This document shows, piece by piece, positions 15,925 to 27,455 of a DNA stretch of 29,190 nt. The notes below the pieces were generated by a model. That model made no database searches and was not told the origin of the DNA. It worked only from the letters and a program-made list of their open reading frames with translations. The stretch's first letter is position 1. Every line of letters starts with the position of its first letter. The stretch comes from JBBQVO01 sp038211505 (GTDB taxonomy: Bacteria; Chloroflexota; Dehalococcoidia; DSTF01; JACRBR01), in NCBI GenBank assembly GCA_038211505.1, contig JBBQVO010000018.1, forward strand, positions 1 to 29,190, read 5' to 3'. The position numbers and the translations under genes are program-made.

Positions 15925-16770
15925 ATGCGCGGCGAAGCATCGACGGACAACGTGAAACTACGACAGAAGAAAGCCTCGACGAACGGCCACAGTCCAAACG
16001 GCGCTAGCGCCGTCGCTGCAACCACGTCCAGCCTCCAGCCTCCAATTTCCAACGTCCAGATCCCGCGCCACGTCGCAATCATCATGGACGGCAACGGGCG
16101 TTGGGCGAAGCAGCGCGGGCTCTCGCGCCAGAAGGGGCATCGCTCCGGCGCCGAGAACATTCGCCGCGTCATCCGAGCTGCCGGCGAGCGCGGCATCTCG
16201 ACGCTCACGCTCTACGCATTCTCCACCGAGAACTGGAGCCGTCCGCGGACGGAAGTGAGCGCGCTGATCCGCTTGATCCCGCGCTTCATCAAGAGCGAGC
16301 TCAAGGAGCTGCACGAAAACGGCGTCCGCCTCCTCCACATCGGCAATCTCGACACGCTCGACCCCAAGATCCGCGAGCAGGTCGAGCAGGCGATGGAGAT
16401 GACAAAGGACAACACCCGAATGACCGTCGCGCTCGCTTTCAGCTACGGCGGCCGCGACGAGATCGTTCACGCCGTGCGCCGCATCGTCGCCGAACGCGTG
16501 AAGCCGGAGGCGATCGACGACGCGCTGATCGCATCGCATCTCTACACGACCGGAATCGGCGATCCCGATCTCGTCATCCGCACCGGCGGCGAGATGCGGC
16601 TCTCGAACTTCCTCCTCTGGCAGTCGGCCTACGCCGAGTTCTACTCGACGCCGGCGTACTGGCCCGATTTCGACGAAGGCGAAATCGACCGCGCGCTCGA
16701 AGCCTACGGGCAGCGGGAGCGCCGTTTCGGAGGCGTCGAGGCGAGAAACGGCGCAAAGCCGCACAGATGA
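15925..16770 (+). CDS. uppS: Isoprenyl transferase (undecaprenyl diphosphate synthase) with unusual N-terminal extension
   Basis: UppS adds isopentenyl units in cis to make the undecaprenyl carrier for peptidoglycan and surface glycans. HVAIIMDGNGRWAKQRG holds the catalytic Asp55. Further motifs are GHRSGAENIR, LTLYAFSTENWSRP, AFSYGGRDEIV and the substrate-binding DLVIRTGGEMRLSNFLLWQSAYAEFY. The catalytic core is preceded by about 48 low-complexity residues instead of the usual ten or so. Part of these (SLQPPISNVQ) is encoded by five 7-nt TCCA-starting units. No strong ribosome site stands before the ATG at 15925, so the true start is uncertain, but no better in-frame ATG lies nearer the core except that of MDGNG itself. 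Confidence 0.93.
   Translation: MRGEASTDNVKLRQKKASTNGHSPNGASAVAATTSSLQPPISNVQIPRHVAIIMDGNGRWAKQRGLSRQKGHRSGAENIRRVIRAAGERGISTLTLYAFSTENWSRPRTEVSALIRLIPRFIKSELKELHENGVRLLHIGNLDTLDPKIREQVEQAMEMTKDNTRMTVALAFSYGGRDEIVHAVRRIVAERVKPEAIDDALIASHLYTTGIGDPDLVIRTGGEMRLSNFLLWQSAYAEFYSTPAYWPDFDEGEIDRALEAYGQRERRFGGVEARNGAKPHR
16027..16061 (+). repeat. Heptanucleotide tandem repeat (5 units) inside uppS
   Basis: Five consecutive 7-nt units all start with TCCA: TCCAGCC twice, then TCCAATT, TCCAACG, TCCAGAT. The 7-nt period does not match codons, so the array looks inserted into, rather than evolved within, the coding sequence. Confidence 0.75.
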
Positions 16771-16777
16771 TCGTGCG

Positions 16778-17578
16778 TTGTTAGCACAGCGCGTTGCGAC
16801 GGCCGCGGCGGGCATCCCGATCATCATCGCGCTCGTCTGGGTCGGCGGCATCTGGTATGCCGCCGTCGTCGCCGCCGCGCTCGCCGCCGCCTCGATCGAA
16901 TTCAACCACGGCCGCCGAGATTGGCTCGATCCCGTCTCGGTACTGACAGCGCTGATCGTCGCCGGCATCGCCGTGGGCGCCTACATCTCCCGCAATGATC
17001 GCTGGGTGTGGTGGGCGTGGCTGGGCGCCGGCATCGCCATCCCGCCGCTGGCCGTGCTGCTCAGCCCAACGTCGTCGGATGATCTCATCGAAGACGTCGT
17101 CTGGATCATCGGCGGGGTGATGTACGTCGGATTCCTCGGCGGCTTCATCGTGCTGCTCCGTACCGTCGATGACGGACGCGAATGGGCGTACCTGGCGCTG
17201 CTGACGACGTTCGCCGCCGACACCGGCGCCTACTTCACCGGACGCGCGATCGGGCGGCACGCGCTTGCGCCGAGCATCAGCCCAAAGAAGACGGTCGAGG
17301 GCTTCGTCGGCGGCTGGGCTTTCGGCTTCGCCGTTGCCATAGTCCTCAATTTCGTGTTCGATCTCGGCGCGACGCCGCCGCAGATCGTGCTGCTCGCGCT
17401 CGCGCTACCAGTGGCGGCGGCGGCCGGCGATCTCGCCGAGTCGGCGATCAAACGCGTGATGGGCATCAAGGACGCGAGCGATCTGATCCCCGGCCACGGC
17501 GGCGTCCTCGACCGTCTCGACTCGATCTTGTTCACGTTCGCTGTCACGTACGCGTTCGTGCAGATCGTGATCGCCTAG
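16778..17578 (+). CDS. cdsA: Phosphatidate cytidylyltransferase
   Basis: CdsA makes CDP-diacylglycerol from phosphatidate and CTP in the membrane. About seven to eight hydrophobic helices are visible. The family signature near the C-terminus is complete: SAIKRVMGIKDASDLIPGHGG followed by VLDRLDS. Upstream come TFAADTGAYFTGRAIGRH and SPKKTVEGFVGG. The frame starts at TTG (MLAQRVATAAAGIPI), which fits the family N-terminus but has no ribosome site. An ATG overlapping the uppS stop (16767) lies out of frame by one base. Confidence 0.93.
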   Translation: MLAQRVATAAAGIPIIIALVWVGGIWYAAVVAAALAAASIEFNHGRRDWLDPVSVLTALIVAGIAVGAYISRNDRWVWWAWLGAGIAIPPLAVLLSPTSSDDLIEDVVWIIGGVMYVGFLGGFIVLLRTVDDGREWAYLALLTTFAADTGAYFTGRAIGRHALAPSISPKKTVEGFVGGWAFGFAVAIVLNFVFDLGATPPQIVLLALALPVAAAAGDLAESAIKRVMGIKDASDLIPGHGGVLDRLDSILFTFAVTYAFVQIVIA

Positions 17579-17636
17579 ACGCGCCGCTTCAAACCGTTGC
17601 CATCTTGCTGCGTTGACGGAGCGCTGTTCCGCGGCG

Positions 17637-18101
17637 CTAGGTCGCGAAAACGTCGACGAATCCCCATATGTCGATCCGCGGTGGCTCGATGCCGTGGGCG
17701 CTCAGCATCGAGCAGATCTGGGCACGGTGCTCAGTGCCGTGGTAGATGCACTGCATCAGCGGCACGATGAGCTGCATCCTGTACGGGCGGCCGCCGAAAT
17801 CGCCGGTGAGCACCTCATCCGGGCTGCGCTTCTCGACGATCGCGATCAGCTCTTCATCGGAGGCACGCGACCGCGCGCGCAAGTCGGCGAACGGCGGCGG
17901 AGCTGAAGCGCCCGTCTGGTTGTTCATCGTCATGACGAACGCTTCCTGCGTGCCAACCTGATGCACGATCGTGTCGCGAATCGTGCCGTACGTCATCGCC
18001 GACGATGCATCGAGCACGTCGTCCGGCAAATCTGCGCAGGCGACGATCACGAGATCGTTCGCCCAGCGATGGTGTCGGTAGAAGTCGATCATGCCTGCCA
18101 T
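17637..18101 (-). CDS. DinB-family (YfiT/DinB four-helix) protein
   Basis: A 154-residue DinB-like four-helix protein, a family of presumed metal-dependent thiol transferases or hydrolases. It begins MAGMIDFYRHHRWANDLV. The three metal-ligand histidines are visible: His47 (DTIVHQVGTQEAF) and His121/His125 (YHGTEHRAQI). AGAGGAG 6 nt upstream fixes the start at 18101. It follows pyrK by 61 nt on the same strand and converges with cdsA, so it probably sits at the 3' end of the pyr transcript. The substrate is unknown. Confidence 0.85.
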   Translation of the reverse strand: MAGMIDFYRHHRWANDLVIVACADLPDDVLDASSAMTYGTIRDTIVHQVGTQEAFVMTMNNQTGASAPPPFADLRARSRASDEELIAIVEKRSPDEVLTGDFGGRPYRMQLIVPLMQCIYHGTEHRAQICSMLSAHGIEPPRIDIWGFVDVFAT

Positions 18102-18162
18102 GCAATGCTCCTCTCGTACGGTCTTTACAGCAAGATCTGGTCTACGTCCCGACAATTTCCAG

Positions 18163-19088
18163 CTAATACACATCCCGAATATCAAACCGTGGGCCGTCTT
18201 TGCAGACGAGCTTCATCGCGTGGCCGCCGCGTGCGCGAACCTGCACGGCGCAGCCGTAACAGATGCCCGTCCCGCAACCCATGCGCTCTTCGAGCAGCAC
18301 CTGCACCGGGCGGCGCAGCTTCGACGCGCGCGCGACGGTGGCCATGGCGACGAACATGGGTGTCGGGCCGCAGGCGAACGCCTCGTCGCACCACTCGAGC
18401 AGCTCGCCGAACGGCTCCGTGACGAAGCCCTTGCGGCCGGCCGAGCCGTCGTCGGTGGTGACGACCACTTCGACTTCCGGCGGCAGCAGGCTCGACGGAT
18501 AGATGTGCTCGGCCGAGCGCGCGCCGATGACCAGTGTCACACTGCGGCCGCTGGCGATCGCCTCGTCGGCGAGCCAGGCGAGCGGCGCGATGCCGATGCC
18601 GCCACCGACGAGCAGCAGATTGCGCGCGTTCTTGGCGATGTGGTAGCCGCGGCCGAGCGCCCCCCAACAGTAGACGCGATCGCCGGGCTTCCGCCGCGCC
18701 AGCCACGCCGTCCCGCGCCCAACGACGTCGTAGAGTATCGCCCACTCCGGCCCATTTGCGCCGTTGCGCACGCGATAGAAACTCATCGGCCGCGGCAGCA
18801 ACGGATCGTACGACATCGTGGGTTGTGGGTTGTGGGTTGTGCCACCTTCGTCGTCGCCGTTGAGCGCGTCGAGGAATGCATGCTTATCCTCCCGCGTCGG
18901 ATCCTTCGGCAGCAGAACCAATCTTGGCTTCATCACGCCCGCGGGCTGAGCAGCCTCGCCATCCGCACACCGCATCATCACGAACTGACCGGGATAGGCG
19001 CCGTTGCCGATCTCGGGCGCCCGCAGCCACATCGCGGACGTATTCGCATACAGCCGTTCGTTCTCGACGACTTCCGCCCACGCGATCT

Positions 19089-19092
<4 letters not shown>
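18163..19092 (-). CDS. pyrK: Dihydroorotate dehydrogenase electron-transfer subunit PyrK, with in-frame insertion
   Basis: PyrK carries FAD and a 2Fe-2S cluster that pass electrons from PyrD (class 1B) to NAD. Motifs are PGQFVMMR, the FAD-binding RPMSF, LLVGGGIGIAPL, ACGPTPMF, and the iron-sulfur cysteines Cys273, Cys278, Cys281 and Cys297 (MGCGTGICYGC and LVCKDGP). The GTG at 19092 overlaps the carB stop (GTGA). The frame runs further upstream but only as an antisense-like shadow of carB. The protein is about 45 residues longer than usual. The extra block (about residues 47-94) lies between PGQFVMMRC and DPLLPRPMSF, and its end, TTHNPQPT, is encoded by a heptamer tandem repeat. No pyrD is next to it. 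Confidence 0.92.
18818..18841 (-). repeat. Heptanucleotide tandem repeat inside pyrK
   Basis: On the plus strand GTGGGTT is repeated three times exactly, followed by GTG (3.4 units). It encodes part of an insertion absent from normal PyrK. Loss or gain of one unit would shift the frame. Confidence 0.8.
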
Positions 19093-22397
<3,305 letters not shown>

Positions 22398-22408
22398 AGG
22401 CTGTCTGG

Positions 22409-22440
22409 GGGGTTAGTCGTTGGTCGTTTGTCGTTGGGGG
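22409..22440 (-). repeat. Heptamer tandem repeat just upstream of carB
   Basis: On the plus strand GTCGTTG, GTCGTTT and GTCGTTG stand in tandem (22416-22436), flanked by G-runs. The array lies 12-43 nt upstream of the carB GTG, where a ribosome site would be expected but none is visible. The remaining 90 nt to the upstream gene show only a weak hairpin near 22450-22465. Confidence 0.7.
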
Positions 22441-22530
22441 CAGCCAGGGAGGCGCTTCGCTCCTCGGACAACGGTCGACGCCGCGGCGAGCCTATGATGT
22501 GAACGGTGGATCGCGTGTGGAGAACTCGCA

Positions 22531-23031
22531 TCATCGGCGCCTCGCGATCTCGCGCTCGCGTTCGCGCTGCTCACGCTGTTCGGGCAGGACGCGCATGCCG
22601 CCGAGATGCCCGGCAACAAGGAAGCCGGCGAGGAACGCGGCGGACATCGTGATCGCCAGCGACCCGTAGATCGGCACCGGCGTCGTTGTCAGCATGTACG
22701 CAAGAGCGGCGTTCGCGACGCCGGCGAAGCCGAACCCGACGGCGTAACCCGGCCATTCGGTGATCCAGTCGCCCGACCAGCGCCAGCAGAAGACGCCTAG
22801 GCCGACGCCCGCAGCGCCGACGGCGATCGCCACGGCCCAGCCGCCGAGCCAGACGAGCAGCGCCGTCGCGTGGTTGTCGCCCCACTCGACGAACGGCAGG
22901 ATCGAGACCGTGACAAAGAGCAGCGGCGCGGCGATCATCGCCATCGCGGCAACGACCTGCCCGCCGAACGCGAGACGGCCGAGCACGTCGATGCTCTTCA
23001 TCATTGCGTCGAATCTGACGTCGCTGTTCAC
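22531..23031 (-). CDS. Four-helix integral membrane protein, function unknown
   Basis: I do not recognise this 166-residue protein. Four hydrophobic segments lie near residues 24-46, 55-83, 93-113 and 119-141, separated by short loops (EWGDNH, RWSGDWITEW). A strongly charged tail follows (EQREQREREREIARRR). The GTG at 23031 has GGTGGA close upstream; an ATG pair nine codons later has no ribosome site. It stands between a GNAT gene and carB on the same strand, so it may be carried on the pyr transcript, but no link to pyrimidine synthesis can be seen. Confidence 0.65.
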   Translation of the reverse strand: MNSDVRFDAMMKSIDVLGRLAFGGQVVAAMAMIAAPLLFVTVSILPFVEWGDNHATALLVWLGGWAVAIAVGAAGVGLGVFCWRWSGDWITEWPGYAVGFGFAGVANAALAYMLTTTPVPIYGSLAITMSAAFLAGFLVAGHLGGMRVLPEQREQREREREIARRR

Positions 23032-23100
23032 AAATCCACCCGAATCACGTCACACCGTTTCGTCATTGTCGGCAACGTAGTTGCCGTCGTGCGAACCATC

Positions 23101-23192
23101 TCTGTAGGGACACGTCTTCAGACCTGTCCTCCTCGGCCGCGACAGCTGCGCCATACCGCGCACGGACAGGTCTGAAGACCTGTTCCTACAGA
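23101..23192. repeat. Large inverted repeat (29-nt arms), MITE- or REP-like element
   Basis: The 29-nt left arm (23101-23129, starting TCTGTAGG) and right arm (23164-23192) are reverse complements with two mismatches, around a 34-nt spacer. Each arm contains its own smaller palindrome around GTCTTCAGAC. It fills most of the 206-nt gap between the GNAT and membrane-protein genes. The rest of the gap shows no gene. Confidence 0.8.
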
Positions 23193-23237
23193 CATTGGCC
23201 CCGCCCGAGGCGACGTCGCAGATCGCGATCACCTTCC

Positions 23238-23711
23238 TCATACCAGCGGCAGCTCAAAGCGAGCCTCCGGGTTGTAGATCGGGACGAGGGCGCCGATGCT
23301 GCTGAGGAACGTCAGCGCGACGGTATTGTCCTGCGGCAGGCGGCCGCGGATGCGCTTGTAGCCCTTGTCGCGCGCGAAGCCGAGCGCGTACTCGGCGAGC
23401 GATGTGCCGATGCCACGCCGTCGCACCTCCGTCAGCATCCAGACGCCGAGGACGACGGTGTCGGGCTCGAACGTATTGTAGTCAAGCGCGGCAAACCCGA
23501 CGACGGTGCCGTCGATGATCGCGAGAAAGGCACCGCCCTCCCCGCCCATGCGGCTGATCCACGTGCGCACCTCGTCGGGCGAAAGCGCGCGCTCGAAGGC
23601 GACGGGGTTCGGCTCCTTCACCACCTCGACGATGACGGACGAGATGGCGTCGGCGTCGTTGATGTGCGCCTGCCGGTACGTGGGTTCGGTCTGGACGTTC
23701 GTCTCTGGCAT
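23238..23711 (-). CDS. GNAT family N-acetyltransferase
   Basis: A 157-residue acetyltransferase. The order is YRQAHINDADAISSVI at the start, FLAIIDGTVVGFAALDYN, the acetyl-CoA loop VRRRGIGTSLAEYALGFA, and RIRGRLPQDNTVALTFLSSIGAL. AGGAGG 6-7 nt upstream of the ATG at 23711 decides the start; the frame continues further up without family similarity. It stands 85 nt after carA on the same strand. The acceptor substrate is unknown. Confidence 0.85.
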   Translation of the reverse strand: MPETNVQTEPTYRQAHINDADAISSVIVEVVKEPNPVAFERALSPDEVRTWISRMGGEGGAFLAIIDGTVVGFAALDYNTFEPDTVVLGVWMLTEVRRRGIGTSLAEYALGFARDKGYKRIRGRLPQDNTVALTFLSSIGALVPIYNPEARFELPLV

Positions 23712-23796
23712 GATGGGCCTCCTGCGCATGGTCTCGGCGTAGCCTCGACTGCGGGTGCGATGATCGATGCGGCGGCTGGTATCGCTATTGTAGTCC

Positions 23797-24906
23797 TCAG
23801 CGCACGGTTTGTACCGCGTCCACCATCTCAAGAAATCGTTCGAAGAGATACATGCTGTCGAGCGGGCCCGGCGAGGCCTCGCTGTGATACTGAATCGTCA
23901 TCAGCGGCTCGCGCTTGTGGCGCAGCCCCTCGACCGTGCCGTCGTTGACGTTCCGGTGGCTGACTTCGATATCGGACGAGAGCCCCGCGTCATCGACCGC
24001 GTAACCGTGGTTCTGCGCCGTTATGTAGACTCGGCCGCTCGCCTCGTCGCGCACCGGATGATTCGCGCCGCGGTGTCCGAACGGCAATTTGTACGATCCA
24101 GCGCCGAACACCGATCCGACGATCTGGTGGCCGAGACAGATGCCCATGATCGGCGTCTTGCCAACAAGCGCGCGCGTCGTCTCTACCGCATATCCGAGTT
24201 GCGCCGGATCGCCCGGCCCGGGCGACAGCAGGACGCCGTCCGGCTTGAGCGCGAGAATGTCGTCCGCCGACGCGTGGCATGGCACGACCGTCGCGCGGCA
24301 TCCCAGCCGATCGAGCACGCGCAGAATGTTGTATTTGACCCCGAGATCGAGCACGACGATGTGCCGCCGCTCCGTCGCGACGCGATCGCGGTCGCCCTCG
24401 GCCGCATAGTCGTACGCCTTGCGCGTGCTGACCCACGGCACGAGATCCGTCGCGCCGTAGCGCGGCAGATCGCGCAGGCGCGCCAGCGCCTGTTCCGCCG
24501 TTTCGTCGTGCGTGACGGTGCCCATCATCACGCCGGCCGTCCGCAGCTTGCGCGTCAGCGCGCGCGTATCGACGCCGGCGATGCCGGGCACGCCGTTGTC
24601 TTCGAGATACTGCTGCAGCGTGCGCTTCGAGCGCCAGTGGCTTGGCGCGTGGCAGTCTTCGCGGACGACGAACGCGCGCACTTGCACCCGCCGCGATTCG
24701 ACGTCGTACTCGTTGATGCCGTAGTTGCCCTGCAGCGGATACGTCATCACGAGCACCTGCTCGGCAAACGAAGGATCGGTGAGGGCTTCCTGGTAGCCGG
24801 TCATCGCCGTGCAGAAGACGACCTCGCCGTGCGAACGCACGCTGGCGCCGATCGCGTCGCCGCGAAACACGCTGCCATCTTCGAGCACAAGCAGCGCGCT
24901 AGCCAA
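23797..24906 (-). CDS. carA: Carbamoyl-phosphate synthase small subunit (glutamine amidotransferase)
   Basis: CarA hydrolyses glutamine and channels ammonia to CarB. The N-terminal domain shows LEDGSVFRGDAIG and MTGYQEALTDPSFAEQ. The class I amidotransferase domain has LLSPGPGDP, the nucleophile Cys257 in MGICLGHQ, and His341/Glu343 in QYHSEASPGP, so the triad is complete. The 369-residue length is normal. The start is TTG at 24906 with GGGGGTGA a few bases upstream; no in-frame ATG lies nearby. It is separated from pyrC by 168 nt of repeats and from carB by two unrelated genes, instead of the usual carA-carB adjacency. Confidence 0.96.
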   Translation of the reverse strand: MASALLVLEDGSVFRGDAIGASVRSHGEVVFCTAMTGYQEALTDPSFAEQVLVMTYPLQGNYGINEYDVESRRVQVRAFVVREDCHAPSHWRSKRTLQQYLEDNGVPGIAGVDTRALTRKLRTAGVMMGTVTHDETAEQALARLRDLPRYGATDLVPWVSTRKAYDYAAEGDRDRVATERRHIVVLDLGVKYNILRVLDRLGCRATVVPCHASADDILALKPDGVLLSPGPGDPAQLGYAVETTRALVGKTPIMGICLGHQIVGSVFGAGSYKLPFGHRGANHPVRDEASGRVYITAQNHGYAVDDAGLSSDIEVSHRNVNDGTVEGLRHKREPLMTIQYHSEASPGPLDSMYLFERFLEMVDAVQTVR

Positions 24907-24932
24907 CCGTCACCCCCGGATGGAAGGAGCGG

Positions 24933-25007
24933 GACGCGGGAAACGAGACGCGGGAGACACGGCAGCTGTCATTCTGAGCGCAGCAACTGTCGTTCTGAGC
25001 GAAGCGA
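24933..25007. repeat. Two tandem repeats in the pyrC-carA gap (14-nt x2 and 21-nt x2)
   Basis: GACGCGG-GAAACGA and GACGCGG-GAGACAC form a 14-nt unit twice (24933-24960). Immediately after, CTGTCATTCTGAGCG and CTGTCGTTCTGAGCG begin two 21-nt units (24966-24986 and 24987-25007). Both periods are multiples of seven. The gap holds no gene. Confidence 0.7.
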
Positions 25008-25074
25008 AGAACCGCAGGTACCCCGGGTGTTATCTCGTTCGTACCAGCGCCGTAGCGCGACGATAGACGACAGA

Positions 25075-26430
25075 TCATGAGCCAACTCCGATGCCCGCGG
25101 CAACGAAGGCCGCCCCATCAAACGCAATCACGCCGCCGGCGATCGTCATCACCACACGCCCCCGCAGCGTGACGCCGGCCAGCGGCGTATTGCGCCCCTT
25201 TGACGCGAACCCTTCCGGATCGACAATCCACTCCGCATCGGGATCGAGGAGCACGATGTCGGCGGGCGCGCCCATGGCGAGTGTGCCGATTCCGGGGACG
25301 GCGTGGTCGAGGTTAAGCGCGCGCGCCGGGCCGACGGTCATGCGCTCGATCAGCGTCACGAGTGACACACGCTTCTCGTGGACGAGCCGCATGCAGAGAC
25401 CGAACGCCGTCTCGAGGCCGCTGATGCCGAAGGCGGCTTCGTCGAACTCGCACAGCTTCTCGATCACGGCGTGCGGCGCGTGATCCGTCGCGATGCAGTC
25501 GATCGTGCCGTCGGCCAGACCCGCGACGCAGGCGTCGACATCGTCGCGCGAGCGCAGCGGCGGGTTGACCTTGGCGTTCGTGTCGTAGATGAGATCCCAG
25601 CCGCCGGTCGCGCCGAACGCCACGACTTCGTCGGTGAGCGTCAGGTGATGCGGTGTCACTTCCGCCGTGACGCGTACACCGCGCGTCTTCGCGCGACGAA
25701 TCGTTTCGATTGCGCCGCGCGTGCTGACGTGCGCGATGTGCACATGCGCGCCCGTCGCTTCGGCGAGCGCAACATCGCGCGCGACCATCGATTCTTCGGC
25801 CGCGGCCGGTGCGCCGCGCAGACCGGTGCGGCTCGACACCCAGCCTTCGTGCATCACGGCGTCTTTGGCGAGCGAGTGATCTTCGCAGTGGTCGATGATC
25901 GGTAAATCGAAAGCGCTGGCGTATTCGAGGGCGCGTCGCATCAGCGTCGCATCGTGTACGGGCGATCCGTCGTCGCTGAAGCCGATGCAACCGGCATCGG
26001 CCAACTCGCCAAGCTCTGCAAGTTCGATGCCGACGCGCCCCTTCGTGACGGCGCCGATCGGCAGAACGCGGACGGCGCCGCGCGCGGCCGCTTCTCGCAG
26101 CACGTACTCGACGATCGAGCGGTTGTCCATCGCCGGCTCGGTATTTGGCATCGCGCAAACGGTCGTGAAGCCGCCAGCCGCGGCCGCGCGTGTGCCAGAC
26201 TCGACGTCCTCTTTGTATTCGAGACCCGGCTCGCGGAGATGCGCGTGCAGATCGACGAACCCCGGCGCGACGACGAGGCCACGCGCATCGATCTCGCGTG
26301 CATCGTCGCCGTCGATGTTGGCACCGACGGCGACGATGCGGCCGTCTTCGATCACGATGTCGGCCATCGCATCAAACTTCGATTCTGGATCGATGACGCG
26401 GCCGCCGCGGATGATCGGGCGCTCGCTCAC
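25075..26430 (-). CDS. pyrC: Dihydroorotase (type I)
   Basis: PyrC closes carbamoyl aspartate to dihydroorotate. It is a 451-residue amidohydrolase with the zinc ligands His62 and His64 in FVDLHAHLREPG, the bridging Asp153 in FSDDG (in place of a carboxylated lysine, as in other type I enzymes), His181 in DHCED, His234 in AHVST, and the catalytic Asp316 in ATDHAPH. The GTG at 26430 has GAGGTG 4 nt upstream and overlaps the pyrB stop (GTGA), so it is coupled to pyrB. Confidence 0.95.
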   Translation of the reverse strand: MSERPIIRGGRVIDPESKFDAMADIVIEDGRIVAVGANIDGDDAREIDARGLVVAPGFVDLHAHLREPGLEYKEDVESGTRAAAAGGFTTVCAMPNTEPAMDNRSIVEYVLREAAARGAVRVLPIGAVTKGRVGIELAELGELADAGCIGFSDDGSPVHDATLMRRALEYASAFDLPIIDHCEDHSLAKDAVMHEGWVSSRTGLRGAPAAAEESMVARDVALAEATGAHVHIAHVSTRGAIETIRRAKTRGVRVTAEVTPHHLTLTDEVVAFGATGGWDLIYDTNAKVNPPLRSRDDVDACVAGLADGTIDCIATDHAPHAVIEKLCEFDEAAFGISGLETAFGLCMRLVHEKRVSLVTLIERMTVGPARALNLDHAVPGIGTLAMGAPADIVLLDPDAEWIVDPEGFASKGRNTPLAGVTLRGRVVMTIAGGVIAFDGAAFVAAGIGVGS

Positions 26431-27455
26431 GATGCACCTCTTGCGGCGGCGCGGGAGGCGCGGCTGTTGGCGCGGGTGAGCAGCCAGAGCACCGCCATGC
26501 GGACGGCCACGCCGTTCGTCACTTGCTCCTCGACGTGCGACTGTAGGCCGTGCGCGACGGCATGGCTGATCTCGACGCCTTCGTTCATCGGGCCGGGGTG
26601 CATGACGAGCGCGCCGGGCTTCGCGTTCGCGAGACGGCGCTCGTTGATCTGATACATGCGCGAGTATTCGCGGACACCGGGCACGTAGCCGCCGTGCATG
26701 CGTTCGAGCTGCATGCGCAGTGCCATCACAACATCAGCGCCCTCAATCGCGCGATCGAGATTGTGTTCGACGCGCACGGGCGGCAGCCGGCCCTCCGTCT
26801 CGCGGCCGAGGCCGTGCGGGATCAGCGTCGGCGGCGCGCAGACGACGACGTCGGCGCCGAGCGCGGTCAGCGACCAGGCGTTCGAGCGGGCGACGCGGCT
26901 GTGCAGGATGTCGCCGACGATGACGATCTTCTTGCCTCGCACATCGCCGAGCGATGTGCGAATCGTGAAGAGATCGAGCAGCGCCTGCGTCGGATGCGCA
27001 TGCAGGCCATCGCCGGCGTTGACCACGCTGCACGACGCGTGCCGCGCGGCGAGATACGGCGCACCGGAGCGGTTGTGGCGCATGATCAGCACGTCGGCGC
27101 CGACCGCCTGCAGCGTCTTCACCGTATCGACCAGCGACTCGCCTTTCGTGACGCTGCTGCCGGACGCCGAGATGTTGAGCACGTCGGCGCCGAGCACCTT
27201 GCCCGCCAGCTCGAACGACGTGCGCGTGCGTGTGCTGTTCTCGTAGAACAGCGTGACGATCGTCGTGCCACGCAGCGCCGGCACGCGCGGCACCTCGCGC
27301 GACAGCACTTCCTTCATCGTGGCGGTCGTGCCCATCATCAGCTCCAGCTCGTCGACGGTGAAGTCATCGAGATCGAGCAGGTGGTGGCGCTGCCACTCCG
27401 TCTCGTCAGGCGGCAGCGGCGGCGGCGGGGTGTCGATGCGCGTCTCCGTCGTCAT
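26427..27455 (-). CDS. pyrB: Aspartate carbamoyltransferase catalytic subunit
   Basis: PyrB joins carbamoyl phosphate and aspartate. The carbamoyl-phosphate loop is STRTRTSFELAGKVLGA (74-90), with S-x-x-K in GSSVTKGES, HPTQALLDLFTI, and the aspartate-binding MHPGPMNEGVEI. At 342 residues it is slightly longer than usual, because of a proline-rich start (PPPLPPDE). The ATG overlaps the pyrR stop (ATGA). No pyrI regulatory subunit is seen, which fits bacteria that control the pathway through PyrR. Confidence 0.96.
   Translation of the reverse strand: MTTETRIDTPPPPLPPDETEWQRHHLLDLDDFTVDELELMMGTTATMKEVLSREVPRVPALRGTTIVTLFYENSTRTRTSFELAGKVLGADVLNISASGSSVTKGESLVDTVKTLQAVGADVLIMRHNRSGAPYLAARHASCSVVNAGDGLHAHPTQALLDLFTIRTSLGDVRGKKIVIVGDILHSRVARSNAWSLTALGADVVVCAPPTLIPHGLGRETEGRLPPVRVEHNLDRAIEGADVVMALRMQLERMHGGYVPGVREYSRMYQINERRLANAKPGALVMHPGPMNEGVEISHAVAHGLQSHVEEQVTNGVAVRMAVLWLLTRANSRASRAAARGAS

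Noticed and set aside
16767..16784. ATG overlapping the uppS stop as cdsA start
   Set aside because: It gives only five codons before TAG unless a base is missing; the TTG start already matches the family N-terminus.
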